A DNA stretch of 64,000 bases from an uncultured Fibrobacter sp. (GTDB taxonomy: Bacteria > Fibrobacterota > Fibrobacteria > Fibrobacterales > Fibrobacteraceae): the NCBI GenBank assembly GCA_946414075.1, contig CAMKNA010000009.1:1-64000 (forward strand), read 5' to 3'. The notes below the pieces were generated by a model. That model saw nothing but the letters and a program-made list of their open reading frames with translations. It was not told where the DNA came from and searched no databases. Shown here piece by piece: positions 22,991 through 32,266 of the stretch. Numbering within the stretch: the first letter of the stretch is position 1; each line of letters starts with the position of its first letter. Made by a program: the position numbers and the translations under genes.

Positions 22991-23108
22991 AAATTCTCTT
23001 TTTTCCCAAAATATAGAATTTGGGGTCTTTAAAACAAAGGGTGTTTTCTAGCTTTGTTTTTGTGAGCTACGAATGCAAGCACTTGCGGAATACCTTTTGC
23101 GACAAGCG

Positions 23109-23142
23109 AAAAAAGGAATGCGACCCGGGAGCGCCCGGTTGC
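23109..23142 (-). other. strong hairpin in the tsaD-deaD gap
   Basis: Bases 23120-23129 can pair with 23134-23142 (one bulge) around an AGCG loop. On the minus strand it is followed five bases later by six T residues, so it may be a terminator for an unrecognised short minus-strand RNA or a second terminator after tsaD. The rest of the 256-base gap 22991-23246 holds no gene that I can support. Confidence 0.4.
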
Positions 23143-23204
23143 GTGTTGTTTGGCAAGTTTAAGTTCCCGCTGAAAAGTGAAGAAAAAAAGATGCCGGGCG
23201 TGAC

Positions 23205-23234
23205 AAAAAGCGCGAGCGTGACAAAGGCTCGCGG
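23205..23234 (-). terminator. terminator of the YbbR-tsaD transcript
   Basis: On the minus strand GCGAGC (23232-23227) pairs with GCTCGC (23217-23212) across a 9-base loop and is followed closely by TTTTT (23209-23205). It begins 13 bases after the tsaD stop. Confidence 0.7.
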
Positions 23235-23246
23235 GCAAAATAAACG

Positions 23247-24254
23247 CTAGATAGCCAGCGGCATCCAGGGCTTTACGGTATCGATGGATTTGAGCATGCC
23301 CTGCTTTTGCCTACGGATGGCGGCGGCGGCAATCATGGCGCCGTTGTCGGTACTGAGACTGCGGTCCGGAATGCAGAAGCGTATGCCGTGCTTGTCACAG
23401 TAATCCTGCAATCTTGTGCGGAGCCAGGCGTTGGCACTTACCCCGCCGCCCATGACCAGGGTCTTCATCTTTGTTTTCTTGAGGGCGTTGATGGTCTTGG
23501 TGACAAGGCTGTCCACGATGGCGTCTTCAAGGGAAGCGCAGATGTCGCCCAGGTTCTTCTGGATGTATTCCAGGTCGTGGGTTTCGGTGTAGCGCAACAC
23601 GGCGGTCTTGAGCCCGCTGAAAGAGAACTCGCAGTTGCCGTGGGTGTTCAGCGCCCGCGGGAATTCGATGAATTTTCGGTTGCCATCTTTTCCGAGTTTG
23701 CTGATGGTGGCCCCCGCAGGGTATTTCAGGCCTATGAGCTTCCCGCACTTGTCAAAGGCTTCTCCGGCGGCGTCGTCACGGGTGCGGCCGATGCTGGTGT
23801 ACTTGAAGCCGGGCTCTTCCAGCACCAGTTCCGTATGGCCACCCGAGACGGTCAGCGTCAAAAAGGGGGGCTCGATGTCGGGATTGGAAAGCCATGCCGC
23901 CGCCAGGTGCCCTTCCAGGTGGTTCATGCCGTAGGCGGGAATCTGCAAGTCCCGGGCCAGGCCCTTGGCAAAACTCGCTCCTACAAGCAAAGGCCCCATG
24001 AGCCCCGGTCCCGTAGTGTAGGCGATGGCGCCAATGTCGGTGAGCTTGATGCCGGCTTCCTTGACGGCGGCCTCGGCGATGGGGGCTATCTTTTGCAGGT
24101 GTGCCCGTGCGGCAATCTCTGGAACTACGCCCCCGTAGAGGGCGTGTTCGTCGATCTGGCTGTAGAGCGGGTTGGAAAGAACCTTCAGGGGTTCGTCTTG
24201 CAGTATGGCGCAGGCGGTCTCATCGCAGCTGGATTCGATGCCGAGCCAGAGCAT
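23247..24254 (-). CDS. tsaD: tRNA N6-adenosine threonylcarbamoyltransferase
   Basis: A 335-residue Kae1/TsaD/Qri7 family ATPase-fold enzyme. It begins MLWLGIESSCDETACAI, has the metal-binding MNHLEGHLAAAW (HxxxH), TVSGGHTELVL, the phosphate-binding DDAAGEAFDKCGK, and FSFSGLKTAVL and VMGGGVSANAWLR toward the end. It attaches threonylcarbamoyl-AMP-derived groups to A37 of tRNAs reading ANN codons, with TsaB/TsaE as partners. The start codon overlaps the stop of the YbbR-like gene, so the two are translated from the same message. Confidence 0.97.
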   Translation of the reverse strand: MLWLGIESSCDETACAILQDEPLKVLSNPLYSQIDEHALYGGVVPEIAARAHLQKIAPIAEAAVKEAGIKLTDIGAIAYTTGPGLMGPLLVGASFAKGLARDLQIPAYGMNHLEGHLAAAWLSNPDIEPPFLTLTVSGGHTELVLEEPGFKYTSIGRTRDDAAGEAFDKCGKLIGLKYPAGATISKLGKDGNRKFIEFPRALNTHGNCEFSFSGLKTAVLRYTETHDLEYIQKNLGDICASLEDAIVDSLVTKTINALKKTKMKTLVMGGGVSANAWLRTRLQDYCDKHGIRFCIPDRSLSTDNGAMIAAAAIRRQKQGMLKSIDTVKPWMPLAI

Positions 24255-25255
24255 TATTCCTCTTCTCCCAGAGAATCGGCAGGAGCTGGGGCGACTTCCG
24301 TCTTGATAAGCTTCACCTTGTCGGGAACCAGTTCGTAGCCCTTGATGGACATCTCCCGGTTCACGGAAGAAGGCAGGTCCATCTTGACGGTGGGAGCGAG
24401 GCTGTCCACATCTTCGATGGCGAACCGGTTGATTTCTACAAAGATCTGCAGGTTCTCGGGGGCTATGGAATCCAGGACATTCTGGCCGCCAGTAATCTTG
24501 ACGGAAACGGTGTCGGGGGAGAGCCTGGCTTGGTCCCTGTTGTACTGCCCGATAAGCTGGACCGGAACCTTTTGGAAGGTCTTGCTTTCCAGTTTCTGGA
24601 TGTCGATACTCATGATGACGCTGGAATCGCTGGGCGTCACATAGGCGGGGAAGGCTTCCAGGTTCAGCTTGACCTTGAAATTGTCGTTGGCGGTAAGGCT
24701 GTCGAACTGCACGGAATCCGTCGGGATTTCGAAGATGCGGGTCAGGGCGTCCCTGGCGCCAGAGACGCGGATTTGTTCGGGTGAAATCTTCGGGACATTC
24801 GTCATGATGTAGCCGGGTGCCGGGTCGAAGGTCACATTGGACTTGACGGGAATGTTTCGCTCGATGCGGGTGTCCAGCTCCAGGTCCAGGAATAGAAGCT
24901 GGTTAGACGGCTCCACGAACTTTACATTGGGAAAGCTTGGCGCCGAGAAATTCTTGGCATCCAGGTGCTTGCGGGTGGCCCCAAGTTCGGCTCCCTGCAG
25001 GTCGATGATGATGGAGACGGCGTTGGAGTCCTTGTTCATGTAGTTCCAGCGCATGCGAATAAGGTCGAAGGCCGGGCCCCTGACGGTAATGGGCAGGGTG
25101 TGTGGTGGCTTGGAGGCGACTGCCAGCAGTTCCGGCAACCTGACCAGCTTGACGGGAACATCCATGGTGATTTGAAAATCCTGGGTGGACATGACAAAAA
25201 ACCATAGGGCGATTCCGAACAGGAAGGCCATTATCTTCAATCCGATGTTATTCAT
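24254..25255 (-). CDS. YbbR/CdaR-like repeat protein
   Basis: A 333-residue protein with one N-terminal membrane anchor (LKIMAFLFGIALWFFVMSTQ), followed by YbbR-type beta repeats, visible as recurring 'V.G....L..I' segments (VRGPAFDLIRMRW, RVSGARDALTRIFEIPTDS, KITGGQNVLDSIAPENLQ). In Firmicutes such a protein (CdaR) controls the cyclic-di-AMP cyclase CdaA; no cyclase gene is next to this one, so that role is unproved here. It is the first gene of the minus-strand pair with tsaD and is divergent from ftsX, with both promoters packed in about 45 bases. Confidence 0.78.
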   Translation of the reverse strand: MNNIGLKIMAFLFGIALWFFVMSTQDFQITMDVPVKLVRLPELLAVASKPPHTLPITVRGPAFDLIRMRWNYMNKDSNAVSIIIDLQGAELGATRKHLDAKNFSAPSFPNVKFVEPSNQLLFLDLELDTRIERNIPVKSNVTFDPAPGYIMTNVPKISPEQIRVSGARDALTRIFEIPTDSVQFDSLTANDNFKVKLNLEAFPAYVTPSDSSVIMSIDIQKLESKTFQKVPVQLIGQYNRDQARLSPDTVSVKITGGQNVLDSIAPENLQIFVEINRFAIEDVDSLAPTVKMDLPSSVNREMSIKGYELVPDKVKLIKTEVAPAPADSLGEEE

Positions 25256-25297
25256 AGCATTACCGTGGTAAACACTAGCAAATTTAATTATATTCCA

Positions 25298-26188
25298 ATG
25301 GTGCTAGGACAATTAGGCTACTTAATATCTGAATCTTTTCGGGGGCTGAAGCAGCACCGTACCGTGGTTCTCCCGTCCCTGGTGACCATCTTTCTTTGTT
25401 CTGTCCTGCTGGCGGGCTCGTTAACCGCCTTCGGGGGCGTGGTGAAGCTCCTTTCGGCGGAGAAGTCCCTCTATACGGTGGAGGCGTTCCTGCCCAAGGT
25501 GGTGGCGCCCGACTCCATCAAGGCCATTTCCCAAAATCTGCTCCATACCAAGCGGGTCGCTTCCGTGGAGTATGTGAGTGCCGATTCTGCCCTGGCTGAT
25601 TTCCGCAGGCACTTTTCAGGAGAAATGCTGGACCTGGTAGAAGGAAACCCGCTTCCGCCCTTCTTCAGGATTAAGGTGAAGGAAGAAGCCTGCAATCCCG
25701 TGGACCTGGTGGAACTCCGCAGGGAAATTTTCCGCAAGGGCTATTTCGAAGAGGTCCAGGCCCCTATCGAGTGGGCGGAGCGCATTGCCAAGTGGAAGTT
25801 CAAGATGGTGTTCTGGCCCCTTTGCCTTAGCGTCCTCCTGCTGGCCACCCTTGCCCTGATCATCTGCAACTCTGTGCGGCTTTCCCTGTTCTCCAGGCAG
25901 CTGCTGGTGGAGAACATGAAGTACACCGGTGGCAGTCCCTTCTTTATCGAATTTCCCTTTGTGCTGGAAGGCCTGATTCTTGGGTTTGTGGGGAGCGGGC
26001 TTGCGGTCTCCCTTATGGCCATTTTTGTGAATGCGGTAGGGAATGCGGTTCCCATCGTGGCCAGTAACAGGGGTGGTCTCGGGCTTATGCTTGCGGGAGT
26101 GGTCTTGCTGGTGACGCTCCTTTCGGCCTATTTCAGTTACAGGACTGTTCGCAGGTTTCTGACGGTAAAGAATTTCGAGCAGGAGTAG
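25298..26188 (+). CDS. ftsX: cell division protein FtsX
   Basis: A 296-residue permease-like protein. It has a cytoplasmic N-terminus and a first membrane span (VLPSLVTIFLCSVLLAGSL), then a periplasmic loop of about 120 residues containing VEAFLPKVVAPDSIKAISQ and VEYVSADSALADFRRHFSG (the usual FtsX ECD pattern). Three C-terminal spans follow. FtsX normally pairs with the ATPase FtsE and transmits a signal to EnvC or PcsB. No ftsE is adjacent; ftsX opens the operon instead, and envC follows 1 base later. Start: ATG 25298. The GTG at 25301 is 6 bases from a TATATT box and is an equally good choice. Confidence 0.88.
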   Translation: MVLGQLGYLISESFRGLKQHRTVVLPSLVTIFLCSVLLAGSLTAFGGVVKLLSAEKSLYTVEAFLPKVVAPDSIKAISQNLLHTKRVASVEYVSADSALADFRRHFSGEMLDLVEGNPLPPFFRIKVKEEACNPVDLVELRREIFRKGYFEEVQAPIEWAERIAKWKFKMVFWPLCLSVLLLATLALIICNSVRLSLFSRQLLVENMKYTGGSPFFIEFPFVLEGLILGFVGSGLAVSLMAIFVNAVGNAVPIVASNRGGLGLMLAGVVLLVTLLSAYFSYRTVRRFLTVKNFEQE

Positions 26189-26189
26189 G

Positions 26190-27425
26190 ATGCGGATTCT
26201 TTCCATCATCTTGTGTCTTCTGGTGGGGCTCTCCTTCGGGGCGCCGAAAAAAACGGATGCCCAGATTAAGGAACAGCGGACCGCTCTCAAGAAACTGGAA
26301 ACGGATCTGGCCAAGAAGCGTAAGGAACTGGCCCTCTTGGAAACCGAAGAGAAGGGCGTGCTCAATACCATCTCCCTTTTGGACCAGAACCTGAACCAGA
26401 CCAGGACCTACATCCAGGAGCTCTCCAAAAGCGAAATCCTGGTCCAGGGCGCGGTGCGCCAGCTTTCCAAGGACCTGGATTCCCTGGATAGGCAAATCAG
26501 GGAACGCAAGGAAGTCATGCGCAAGCGCATCCGCACGCTGTACGAGAAGGGCCGCAGCAGCGAAGCGGAGATCCTATACGGCTTGCTGACGCAGAAGGGA
26601 AATCCCGAGCGTCAGGTGTTTTGGGTACACCACCTGCTTTATCAGGACCAGGAACAGGTGAACACCTTACTTAGGCTCATGCGGGAGCGTGACGAAAAGA
26701 AGAAGCAGGAGGTGGAGCACCTGCAGGAACTGTCCCAGCTGCGCCACAAGAAGAGCGCCGAAGAGAAGGGCCTGGTGACCCAGATGAGCGGGCAAGAAAA
26801 AATGCTTGTATCTCTGAAGCACGACAAGGCCATGCAGAAGCGGGCCCTGGAAGAGTTCGAACGGAACCAGAAGACCATGCTGGCCTTGATCAAGAAGCTG
26901 GAAGAAAAGCGCAAGAAGGAAATTGCGGCGGCCAAGAAGGCCGAGGCGGAACGCAAGGCCAAGAAGGCCAAGGAAAAGAAGAAAAAGGAGAAGGTGGTGG
27001 AGAAGCCGAAGCCCACGGTGACGGCAAGTCTCAAGGGGCCCAAGTGCATGCCGCTGGAAGGGGAAGTTATCAGCCGCTACGGCTTGCAGGAACACCCGGT
27101 GCTCCATATCACGACCCGGAACCTGGGTATCGAAATCCGGGGCAAGCGTGGCAAGATGGTGAAGGCTGCCGCTCCCGGCACTGTGGTGATGGTATCTGAA
27201 ATTGACGGCCGTGGACCTTCCGTGATTATCGAGCACGAGGGCGGCACCTATTCTGTTTACGGGCACCTTCGTTCTATCCGCGTCCAGGAAGGCAAAGAGG
27301 TGCAGAAATGCGAAGAAATCGGTGAAGTGGGTGATATCGCGTCTCTAAATGGAATTAAATTGTATTTCCAAGTTAGCGAAGGGACCCAGACCGTGGATCC
27401 CCTAGAGTGGTTGAAGCAGAAATGA
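26190..27425 (+). CDS. envC: EnvC-like murein hydrolase activator (coiled coil + degenerate LytM)
   Basis: A 411-residue protein with a signal peptide (MRILSIILCLLVGLSFG), a long coiled coil (residues ~25-280, very rich in Lys/Glu) and a C-terminal M23/LytM domain. The LytM zinc ligands are missing: the usual HxGxD site reads NLGIEI, and the HxH site near the end reads LYFQV. This is exactly how E. coli EnvC differs from active M23 peptidases; EnvC activates amidases and is controlled by FtsX. The immediately preceding ftsX gene strongly supports that assignment. The stop overlaps the holB start (ATGA). Confidence 0.88.
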   Translation: MRILSIILCLLVGLSFGAPKKTDAQIKEQRTALKKLETDLAKKRKELALLETEEKGVLNTISLLDQNLNQTRTYIQELSKSEILVQGAVRQLSKDLDSLDRQIRERKEVMRKRIRTLYEKGRSSEAEILYGLLTQKGNPERQVFWVHHLLYQDQEQVNTLLRLMRERDEKKKQEVEHLQELSQLRHKKSAEEKGLVTQMSGQEKMLVSLKHDKAMQKRALEEFERNQKTMLALIKKLEEKRKKEIAAAKKAEAERKAKKAKEKKKKEKVVEKPKPTVTASLKGPKCMPLEGEVISRYGLQEHPVLHITTRNLGIEIRGKRGKMVKAAAPGTVVMVSEIDGRGPSVIIEHEGGTYSVYGHLRSIRVQEGKEVQKCEEIGEVGDIASLNGIKLYFQVSEGTQTVDPLEWLKQK

Positions 27426-28546
27426 TAGAGTACAGGCTAAAAGGTCCAGTCTCCCAGGAACGCCAGCGGATCCGGCTCATGTCGGCTCTGCGGGAGAACC
27501 GTTTCCCTCAGGCAATCCTGATTGACGGTCCTGCGGGAATTGGCAAGAAGGCCCTGGCCATGGAACTTTCAAAGGCCCTGCAGTGCGAGAACAAGGAGAT
27601 GCGCCCCTGCGGAAAGTGCTTCGGCTGTAAGCTGGCCATGGATGCGGGAGTCACCGACGGCTGGGTGGTGCCTATGGAATCCAAGGAGGCCCACGCCCGC
27701 AGTGCCGCCGATGTTTCTGCCGGCAGTACGGCCAAGACGGTGCAGGATTACAAGCTGGCCTACATCTCCGAGATTTTCAAGAACCCCTACCGTATAGACA
27801 TTTTCAATGCCGCCGCCGAAATCTCGGTGGAGCTGATCCGCTCTATGACGGGGGCCTTCGCCTTGAAGGGGGATAGGGTCCGCGTAATTATCGTGGCCGA
27901 AGCGGACCGCATGAACGATTCAGCTTCCAACGCCTTTTTGAAGACCTTGGAAGAGGTTCCGCCAGATACCTATTTCATCTTGACTACCAGTTCCCGCGAA
28001 AAGCTTTTGCAGACCATCCGTTCCCGCTGCCTAGCCCTGCATCTGCTACCGCTCAGCGACAAGGAAGTTCGCGAAGAGACTCTCCGTATGCTTGGAGAAG
28101 ATGCCGATGAAGAAGGCGTTTCCGACGATGTAGTGGGGCTTGCGGTGGGCTCTCCCGGCAAGGCCCTCTACTATGTGGAGCATGGTGAACGCTGGTGTGC
28201 CATGGCGGTGGATTTTCTTTTGATGAGCCTTCGGGCCGATTACGGAGAGCTTTTTGCTGCCCTGAAGGAGGCGGATTTCGAGGACCCCCTGGAGGCGAAC
28301 CGTTTCCTGGATGTACTGGGTTTCTTGATTTCGGACCTGCTGCGCGAAAAGTCGGGAGCGCCCCTGCGGATTCCCGACACCACGGGCCGCGTCCATCTGG
28401 AGAACTTCCCCCGGGTGAATGTGAATGCCCTGGAACAGGCCCTGAAGGATGTGCAGGAAACCATGTCCCGCATCGCTACCCGCAGGTCTTCGGATATTAT
28501 GTGCCTGCAGGCTTTGGCCATCAAGCTGTTTGAAGGATACAAGTGA
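27422..28546 (+). CDS. holB: DNA polymerase III delta' subunit (clamp loader)
   Basis: A 374-residue AAA+ clamp-loader protein. It has ILIDGPAGIGKKALAMELSKALQC (P-loop), a four-cysteine zinc site (PCGKCFGCKLA plus an upstream Cys in ALQC), RVIIVAEADRMNDSASNAFLKTLEEVP and the SRC arginine-finger motif TTSSREKLLQTIRSRCLALHL. The P-loop GIGKK lacks the Ser/Thr after Lys, as expected for the non-hydrolysing delta' subunit. An insertion between zinc site and motif II contains EAHARSAADVSAGST. Start ATG 27422 overlaps the envC stop and the stop overlaps recJ. Confidence 0.9.
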   Translation: MIEYRLKGPVSQERQRIRLMSALRENRFPQAILIDGPAGIGKKALAMELSKALQCENKEMRPCGKCFGCKLAMDAGVTDGWVVPMESKEAHARSAADVSAGSTAKTVQDYKLAYISEIFKNPYRIDIFNAAAEISVELIRSMTGAFALKGDRVRVIIVAEADRMNDSASNAFLKTLEEVPPDTYFILTTSSREKLLQTIRSRCLALHLLPLSDKEVREETLRMLGEDADEEGVSDDVVGLAVGSPGKALYYVEHGERWCAMAVDFLLMSLRADYGELFAALKEADFEDPLEANRFLDVLGFLISDLLREKSGAPLRIPDTTGRVHLENFPRVNVNALEQALKDVQETMSRIATRRSSDIMCLQALAIKLFEGYK

Positions 28547-30240
28547 TGGAAGACCTGGTGGCATCGACACTTTCCATGGAACTGGGGATCCCGCATCTGG
28601 TGGCGCGGTTCCTGGTGTCCCGGGGAATCAGGTCTGTAGGCGAAGTGCAGAAGCTCATGGCCGGAAGTGTAGACGATGTGCTTTCGCCGTCGTTGATGTT
28701 AGGCATGGACCGGGCACTCCAATGGATTCTAGGTGTCCGCGACCGTGGGGAAAAGGTTTTCATTTTTGGTGACTACGACCTGGACGGCATGACTTCGGTG
28801 ACGCTTCTGACAAGGGGTTTGCAAGAAGCGGGTATCGAGTCCGAATGGCGGCTCCCCAGCCGTTTCGGAGATGGCTACGGCCTTTCCATGTCGGCAGTAG
28901 ACGAGATGTTTGAGGCTGGGGCCAGGAATGTGATTACGGTGGACACGGGCATCACCGCCAACGCCGAGATTGCCCACGCCAAGGAACTTGGCATGGCGTT
29001 GATGGTGATAGACCATCATCAGCCTTCTGGAGATGGGCTGCCCCCCTGCGATGTACTGCTGGACCCCCATCAGGAAGGTGATACCTACCCCAACCCGGAA
29101 CTGTGCGGCGTAGGGGTCTCCTACAAGTTCATCTGCGCGCTATATGAAAAGTTGGGTAAGCCCGTTCCCGAGAAATTCCTGGACCTGGTTGCGCTTGGTA
29201 CGCTGGCGGACCTTGTGGGAATGACTCCCGAGAACAGGGCCTTTACCAAGGCAGGCCTTAAGCGCTTGCAGAACAGCGAATGGCCCGGACTCCAGGCCCT
29301 GTACAATTCCCTCCAGAAGCCGGGAAGCCTTGTGGGCGGCATCGATGTGATGTACAAGTTTGCGCCCCTGCTGAATGCGCCTGGTCGTATGGAGAAGCCG
29401 GACCCGGCGCTGAAGCTTTTGCTGTGCGAGAACAAGGACGACGCTCCGACGCTCCTTTCGGAACTGAAGGACTGGAATGCCCGCCGCAAGCAGAAGGAGG
29501 CGGAAATTACCGACATGGCCATGGAGCAGGTCCAGAACATCTATGGCGAGAACATCCCGCCGGTGCTTCTGGTGGCCGGAGAAAACTGGCATGTGGGCGT
29601 CATCGGGATTGTGTCTGCAAAGCTGGCCCAGGAATTCAACCGCCCCACGGCGGTGCTTTCCGTGATGGAAGGCATGGCCCACGCCAGCGCCCGTGCGGTA
29701 CCAGGCTTCAACTGGCACAAGGCCCTTTTTGAATCTCGGGACCTGTTCGACCGCTGGGGTGGCCATGCCAACGCCGCCGGGTTCTCTCTGCCTGCAGGGA
29801 AAATCCAGGAACTGCAGGGCCGGATTCTGCTGTCGGCAAAGGAGCAGGGCTATACGGGTAAGGAGCCTCGCGATACGGGTGCCCAGAATTACGACATCCA
29901 GGTGGCCCTGGGCGAACTCCTGGTGGACCCCACCAAGAAGAATGGCCCTACCGTGCTGGACTTTTTCGACAAGATGGAACCTTTCAGCGGGAACTTCCCG
30001 TATCCGGTGTTCCGTGCCGAAAATGTGAAGGTCCATCGGGTGCGGGAACTGCGCGGTGGACACCTGCAGATGGAAGTTTCCCAGGCGGGGAGCCCCACTT
30101 TCTCGGCCATTGGCTTTGGGCTTCGCAAGTGCAGGGCCCTGATTGGCAAGACCCACCGCGTATCCATCGTTTTTGAACCGACATGGAACTACTATAACGG
30201 CAGGCGTTCCTTACAGCTTTGCATCAAGTCTATCGAATAG
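28546..30240 (+). CDS. recJ: single-stranded-DNA exonuclease RecJ
   Basis: A 564-residue DHH-family nuclease. The metal-binding motifs are VFIFGDYDLDGMTSVTLL (motif I), NVITVDTGITANAEI, LMVIDHHQPSGDGLPPCDVLLDPH (DHH) and LVALGTLADLVGMTPENR. The DHHA1 domain follows (GGHANAAGFSLPAGKIQELQ), then the C-terminal OB-like domain. The role is 5'-3' degradation of ssDNA in recombination and repair. The start is the ATG overlapping the holB stop (TGATG); a GTG three bases upstream is possible. It lies in the ftsX-envC-holB-recJ run. Confidence 0.96.
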   Translation: MEDLVASTLSMELGIPHLVARFLVSRGIRSVGEVQKLMAGSVDDVLSPSLMLGMDRALQWILGVRDRGEKVFIFGDYDLDGMTSVTLLTRGLQEAGIESEWRLPSRFGDGYGLSMSAVDEMFEAGARNVITVDTGITANAEIAHAKELGMALMVIDHHQPSGDGLPPCDVLLDPHQEGDTYPNPELCGVGVSYKFICALYEKLGKPVPEKFLDLVALGTLADLVGMTPENRAFTKAGLKRLQNSEWPGLQALYNSLQKPGSLVGGIDVMYKFAPLLNAPGRMEKPDPALKLLLCENKDDAPTLLSELKDWNARRKQKEAEITDMAMEQVQNIYGENIPPVLLVAGENWHVGVIGIVSAKLAQEFNRPTAVLSVMEGMAHASARAVPGFNWHKALFESRDLFDRWGGHANAAGFSLPAGKIQELQGRILLSAKEQGYTGKEPRDTGAQNYDIQVALGELLVDPTKKNGPTVLDFFDKMEPFSGNFPYPVFRAENVKVHRVRELRGGHLQMEVSQAGSPTFSAIGFGLRKCRALIGKTHRVSIVFEPTWNYYNGRRSLQLCIKSIE

Positions 30241-30246
30241 GCGGTC

Positions 30247-30750
30247 ATGATGAGACAGAATTTTCCTCTGATCGTCCTCTTTCTCGTGTTCCTGGGCTTG
30301 TTGAATTTTATTTGGCAGGTTCAGCCCTACAAGGCCCCGCTATCCCATGAACCCGAGCCGACTGCCATAGGGCAGGAAAAGTCCAAGCCCTTCAAGGGCC
30401 GCATGGACATGCCAAGCCTGGACGACATCTATGTGCTGGACAATTCTGCCGGCCGGGATGTGGAAGCCCTTGAAAAGTACATCCAGGGCCGTGCCGCGGG
30501 CCTGCACTGGCTCGGTCAGGAGCATTTCAAGAAAAAGGGCGCCGACGATATCCGCCTGGGGTTGCATCTGGTGGTAGATTCCCTCGGAATCTTTACCTGC
30601 AAGGAGATTCTCTTTTCCGACGCAGACGACGAAGCCTTCGAGCAGAAACTCAAGGACCACATCGAATATTTCTGGCGCTACAAGAAAAGCGAAAGCGGGG
30701 TGACCGATTTCTGGATACCCCTGCGCTGGAAAGCGAAATACACTAAGTAA
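30247..30750 (+). CDS. single-TM protein with TonB/AgmX-like C-terminal domain
   Basis: A 167-residue protein with one N-terminal membrane span (FPLIVLFLVFLGLLNFIW), a Pro-rich linker, and a C-terminal domain with LHLVVDSLGIFTCKEILFSDADDEAF...FWIPLRWKA. That pattern (L.F.V..dG.v....v..S...d..f...l...i..W.F) is the TonB C-terminal/AgmX-PglI type domain. It probably links an inner-membrane process to the cell wall or outer membrane, but it has no ExbB/ExbD genes beside it. Last gene of the ftsX run, 6 bases after recJ. Assignment is by pattern and moderate in strength. Confidence 0.6.
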   Translation: MMRQNFPLIVLFLVFLGLLNFIWQVQPYKAPLSHEPEPTAIGQEKSKPFKGRMDMPSLDDIYVLDNSAGRDVEALEKYIQGRAAGLHWLGQEHFKKKGADDIRLGLHLVVDSLGIFTCKEILFSDADDEAFEQKLKDHIEYFWRYKKSESGVTDFWIPLRWKAKYTK

Positions 30751-30767
30751 GGCGCGAATTACGCCTT
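30749..30767. terminator. hairpin between convergent genes, possible weak bidirectional terminator
   Basis: AAGGCG (30749-30754) and CGCCTT (30762-30767) flank a 7-base loop right at the facing stop codons of the genes ending at 30750 and 30759. There is no T-run, so it is weak as a terminator. Confidence 0.3.
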
Positions 30768-31184
30768 CAGAATGGCCAGCAGCAGGTCGGATTTCTTCTC
30801 GATGAGGACGAAGGCTTCGAACATGCGGGCTTCGCGCCACTTGGTAAGGTACTTGCCCCACCATTCGGTGGCAATCTCGTCCGGAGATTTTTTGTCTTTT
30901 TCGTTCTGGTACCAGATTTCCTTGGAGACTTCCCTGATGACGGCGGCCATGTCGGCGGCAGGCTGCAAAGACCCCTTGCACAGGAGCAGGGCCCGCAGGT
31001 TGTCCAGCAATATCTCGTCGGTGGGGGAGTCGGAATCGTCACGGGCGCAGTCCCAGATTTCGTTGCGGTGGCGTTCCGTCCAAGAAAGCAGGTGCTTCTC
31101 GGTTTCTTTCAGTTCGCCCTTGGCGAGTTTTTCCTCTACCGCCTCGCGGGGGTAATAGATGCTGTTGGGGTAAAATTCAATCAT
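30759..31184 (-). CDS. conserved-looking protein of unknown function
   Basis: A 141-residue soluble protein, mostly alpha-helical and charged ([20 protein letters not shown] at the start). It has tryptophan-containing helices ([40 protein letters not shown]) and no signal peptide. I do not recognise a family. It starts 22 bases after the 3' end of tRNA-Leu with a TTAGGA ribosome site, so it is probably expressed from the tRNA transcript or its promoter. Codon use matches the housekeeping neighbours. Confidence 0.6.
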   Translation of the reverse strand: MIEFYPNSIYYPREAVEEKLAKGELKETEKHLLSWTERHRNEIWDCARDDSDSPTDEILLDNLRALLLCKGSLQPAADMAAVIREVSKEIWYQNEKDKKSPDEIATEWWGKYLTKWREARMFEAFVLIEKKSDLLLAILKA

Positions 31185-31206
31185 AGGCGTCCTAAAAAGC
31201 CATTAG

Positions 31207-31289
<83 letters not shown>

Positions 31290-31322
31290 CGTTGGCGTGG
31301 CTCAAATATATAAAATTCCCGA

Positions 31323-32261
31323 CTACGACCGGCGCGAAGGAGTGTAGTTCGCGAGGTAATCCTTTATTTCCTGGATGTAGGTCTGGCAGATGGGGGATGT
31401 GTTGAAGTTCTTCTTGACAATATAGCCGATTTCCATGGTGCGGTCGTCCTTGCCCTTGCTGTCCTTGAAGGGCACCGCCACATAGTCGGAGCCGTTTATT
31501 TCTTCGCTGATGATTCCCGAACACAGGGTGTAGCCGTTCAGGCCCACCATCAGGTTCAACATGGTGGCTCGGTCATTGGCCTTGATGGTGCGGTGGTACT
31601 CGTTTGTACTCAGAATTTCTTCGGCAAAGTAGTAGGTGCCGCTTTCGCTCTGCTCAAAGGAGAGACAGGGGTAGTCCGAAAGGTCGTTCAGGTTCACATG
31701 CTTGCGGCTTGCCAGGGGGTGGTTCTTCCACATGTAGGCGTAGGCCTTGCAGTCGATCAGGTGGTGGAATTCCAAGTCCTTTTCCTTGAACAGGTAGTTG
31801 ATGTACTTGCGGTTGAAATCGCTCAGGTACAAAATGCCTATTTCGCTCTTGAGAGACGCCACGTCGTCGATGACTTCCTTGGTCTTGGTTTCGCGGAGGG
31901 CGAATTCGTACTCGTCGGAGTCGGACTTCTTGACCATCTCCACAAAGGCCTTGACGGCAAAGGAATAGTGCTGTGTGGAAATGGCGAACTTCCTCTTTTG
32001 GCGCACGCCGTCGCTGTAGTGTTCCAGAACCGTTTCGTAGTGGTGGTACAGCTGGCTTGCCTGGGCGATAAACTCTTCGCCTTCTACCGTGAGGGAAACT
32101 CCACGGCTGGTGCGGTTAAAGATGACGATGCCGATTTCGTCTTCCAGGTCGTGGATGGCCGCCGTAAGGGAAGGTTGAGAAATAAAAAGGTTCTCGGCGG
32201 CCTTGTTGAAGGAGCCGACCTTTGCGATGCCGATGGCGTAACGAAGTTGCTGGAGAGTCAT
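31323..32261 (-). CDS. LysR-family transcriptional regulator
   Basis: A 312-residue LTTR. The N-terminal winged helix is typical: [40 protein letters not shown], then [21 protein letters not shown]. The effector-binding domain follows from about residue 90. It resembles the CysB/CbbR class in general but has no effector-specific motif I can name. It lies downstream of the radical SAM/pdxY/cytX operon on the same strand, though a 134-base gap with heptad repeats separates them. No divergent partner gene is adjacent, so its target is not obvious. Confidence 0.88.
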   Translation of the reverse strand: MTLQQLRYAIGIAKVGSFNKAAENLFISQPSLTAAIHDLEDEIGIVIFNRTSRGVSLTVEGEEFIAQASQLYHHYETVLEHYSDGVRQKRKFAISTQHYSFAVKAFVEMVKKSDSDEYEFALRETKTKEVIDDVASLKSEIGILYLSDFNRKYINYLFKEKDLEFHHLIDCKAYAYMWKNHPLASRKHVNLNDLSDYPCLSFEQSESGTYYFAEEILSTNEYHRTIKANDRATMLNLMVGLNGYTLCSGIISEEINGSDYVAVPFKDSKGKDDRTMEIGYIVKKNFNTSPICQTYIQEIKDYLANYTPSRRS

Positions 32262-32266
32262 GATTG

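Noticed and set aside
23307-24338. Long open frame antisense to tsaD (about 343 codons)
   Set aside because: It mirrors the codon pattern of tsaD and has no recognisable domain or start signal.
29140-30156. Long open frame antisense to recJ (about 338 codons)
   Set aside because: Same reason: it shadows a strongly conserved gene.
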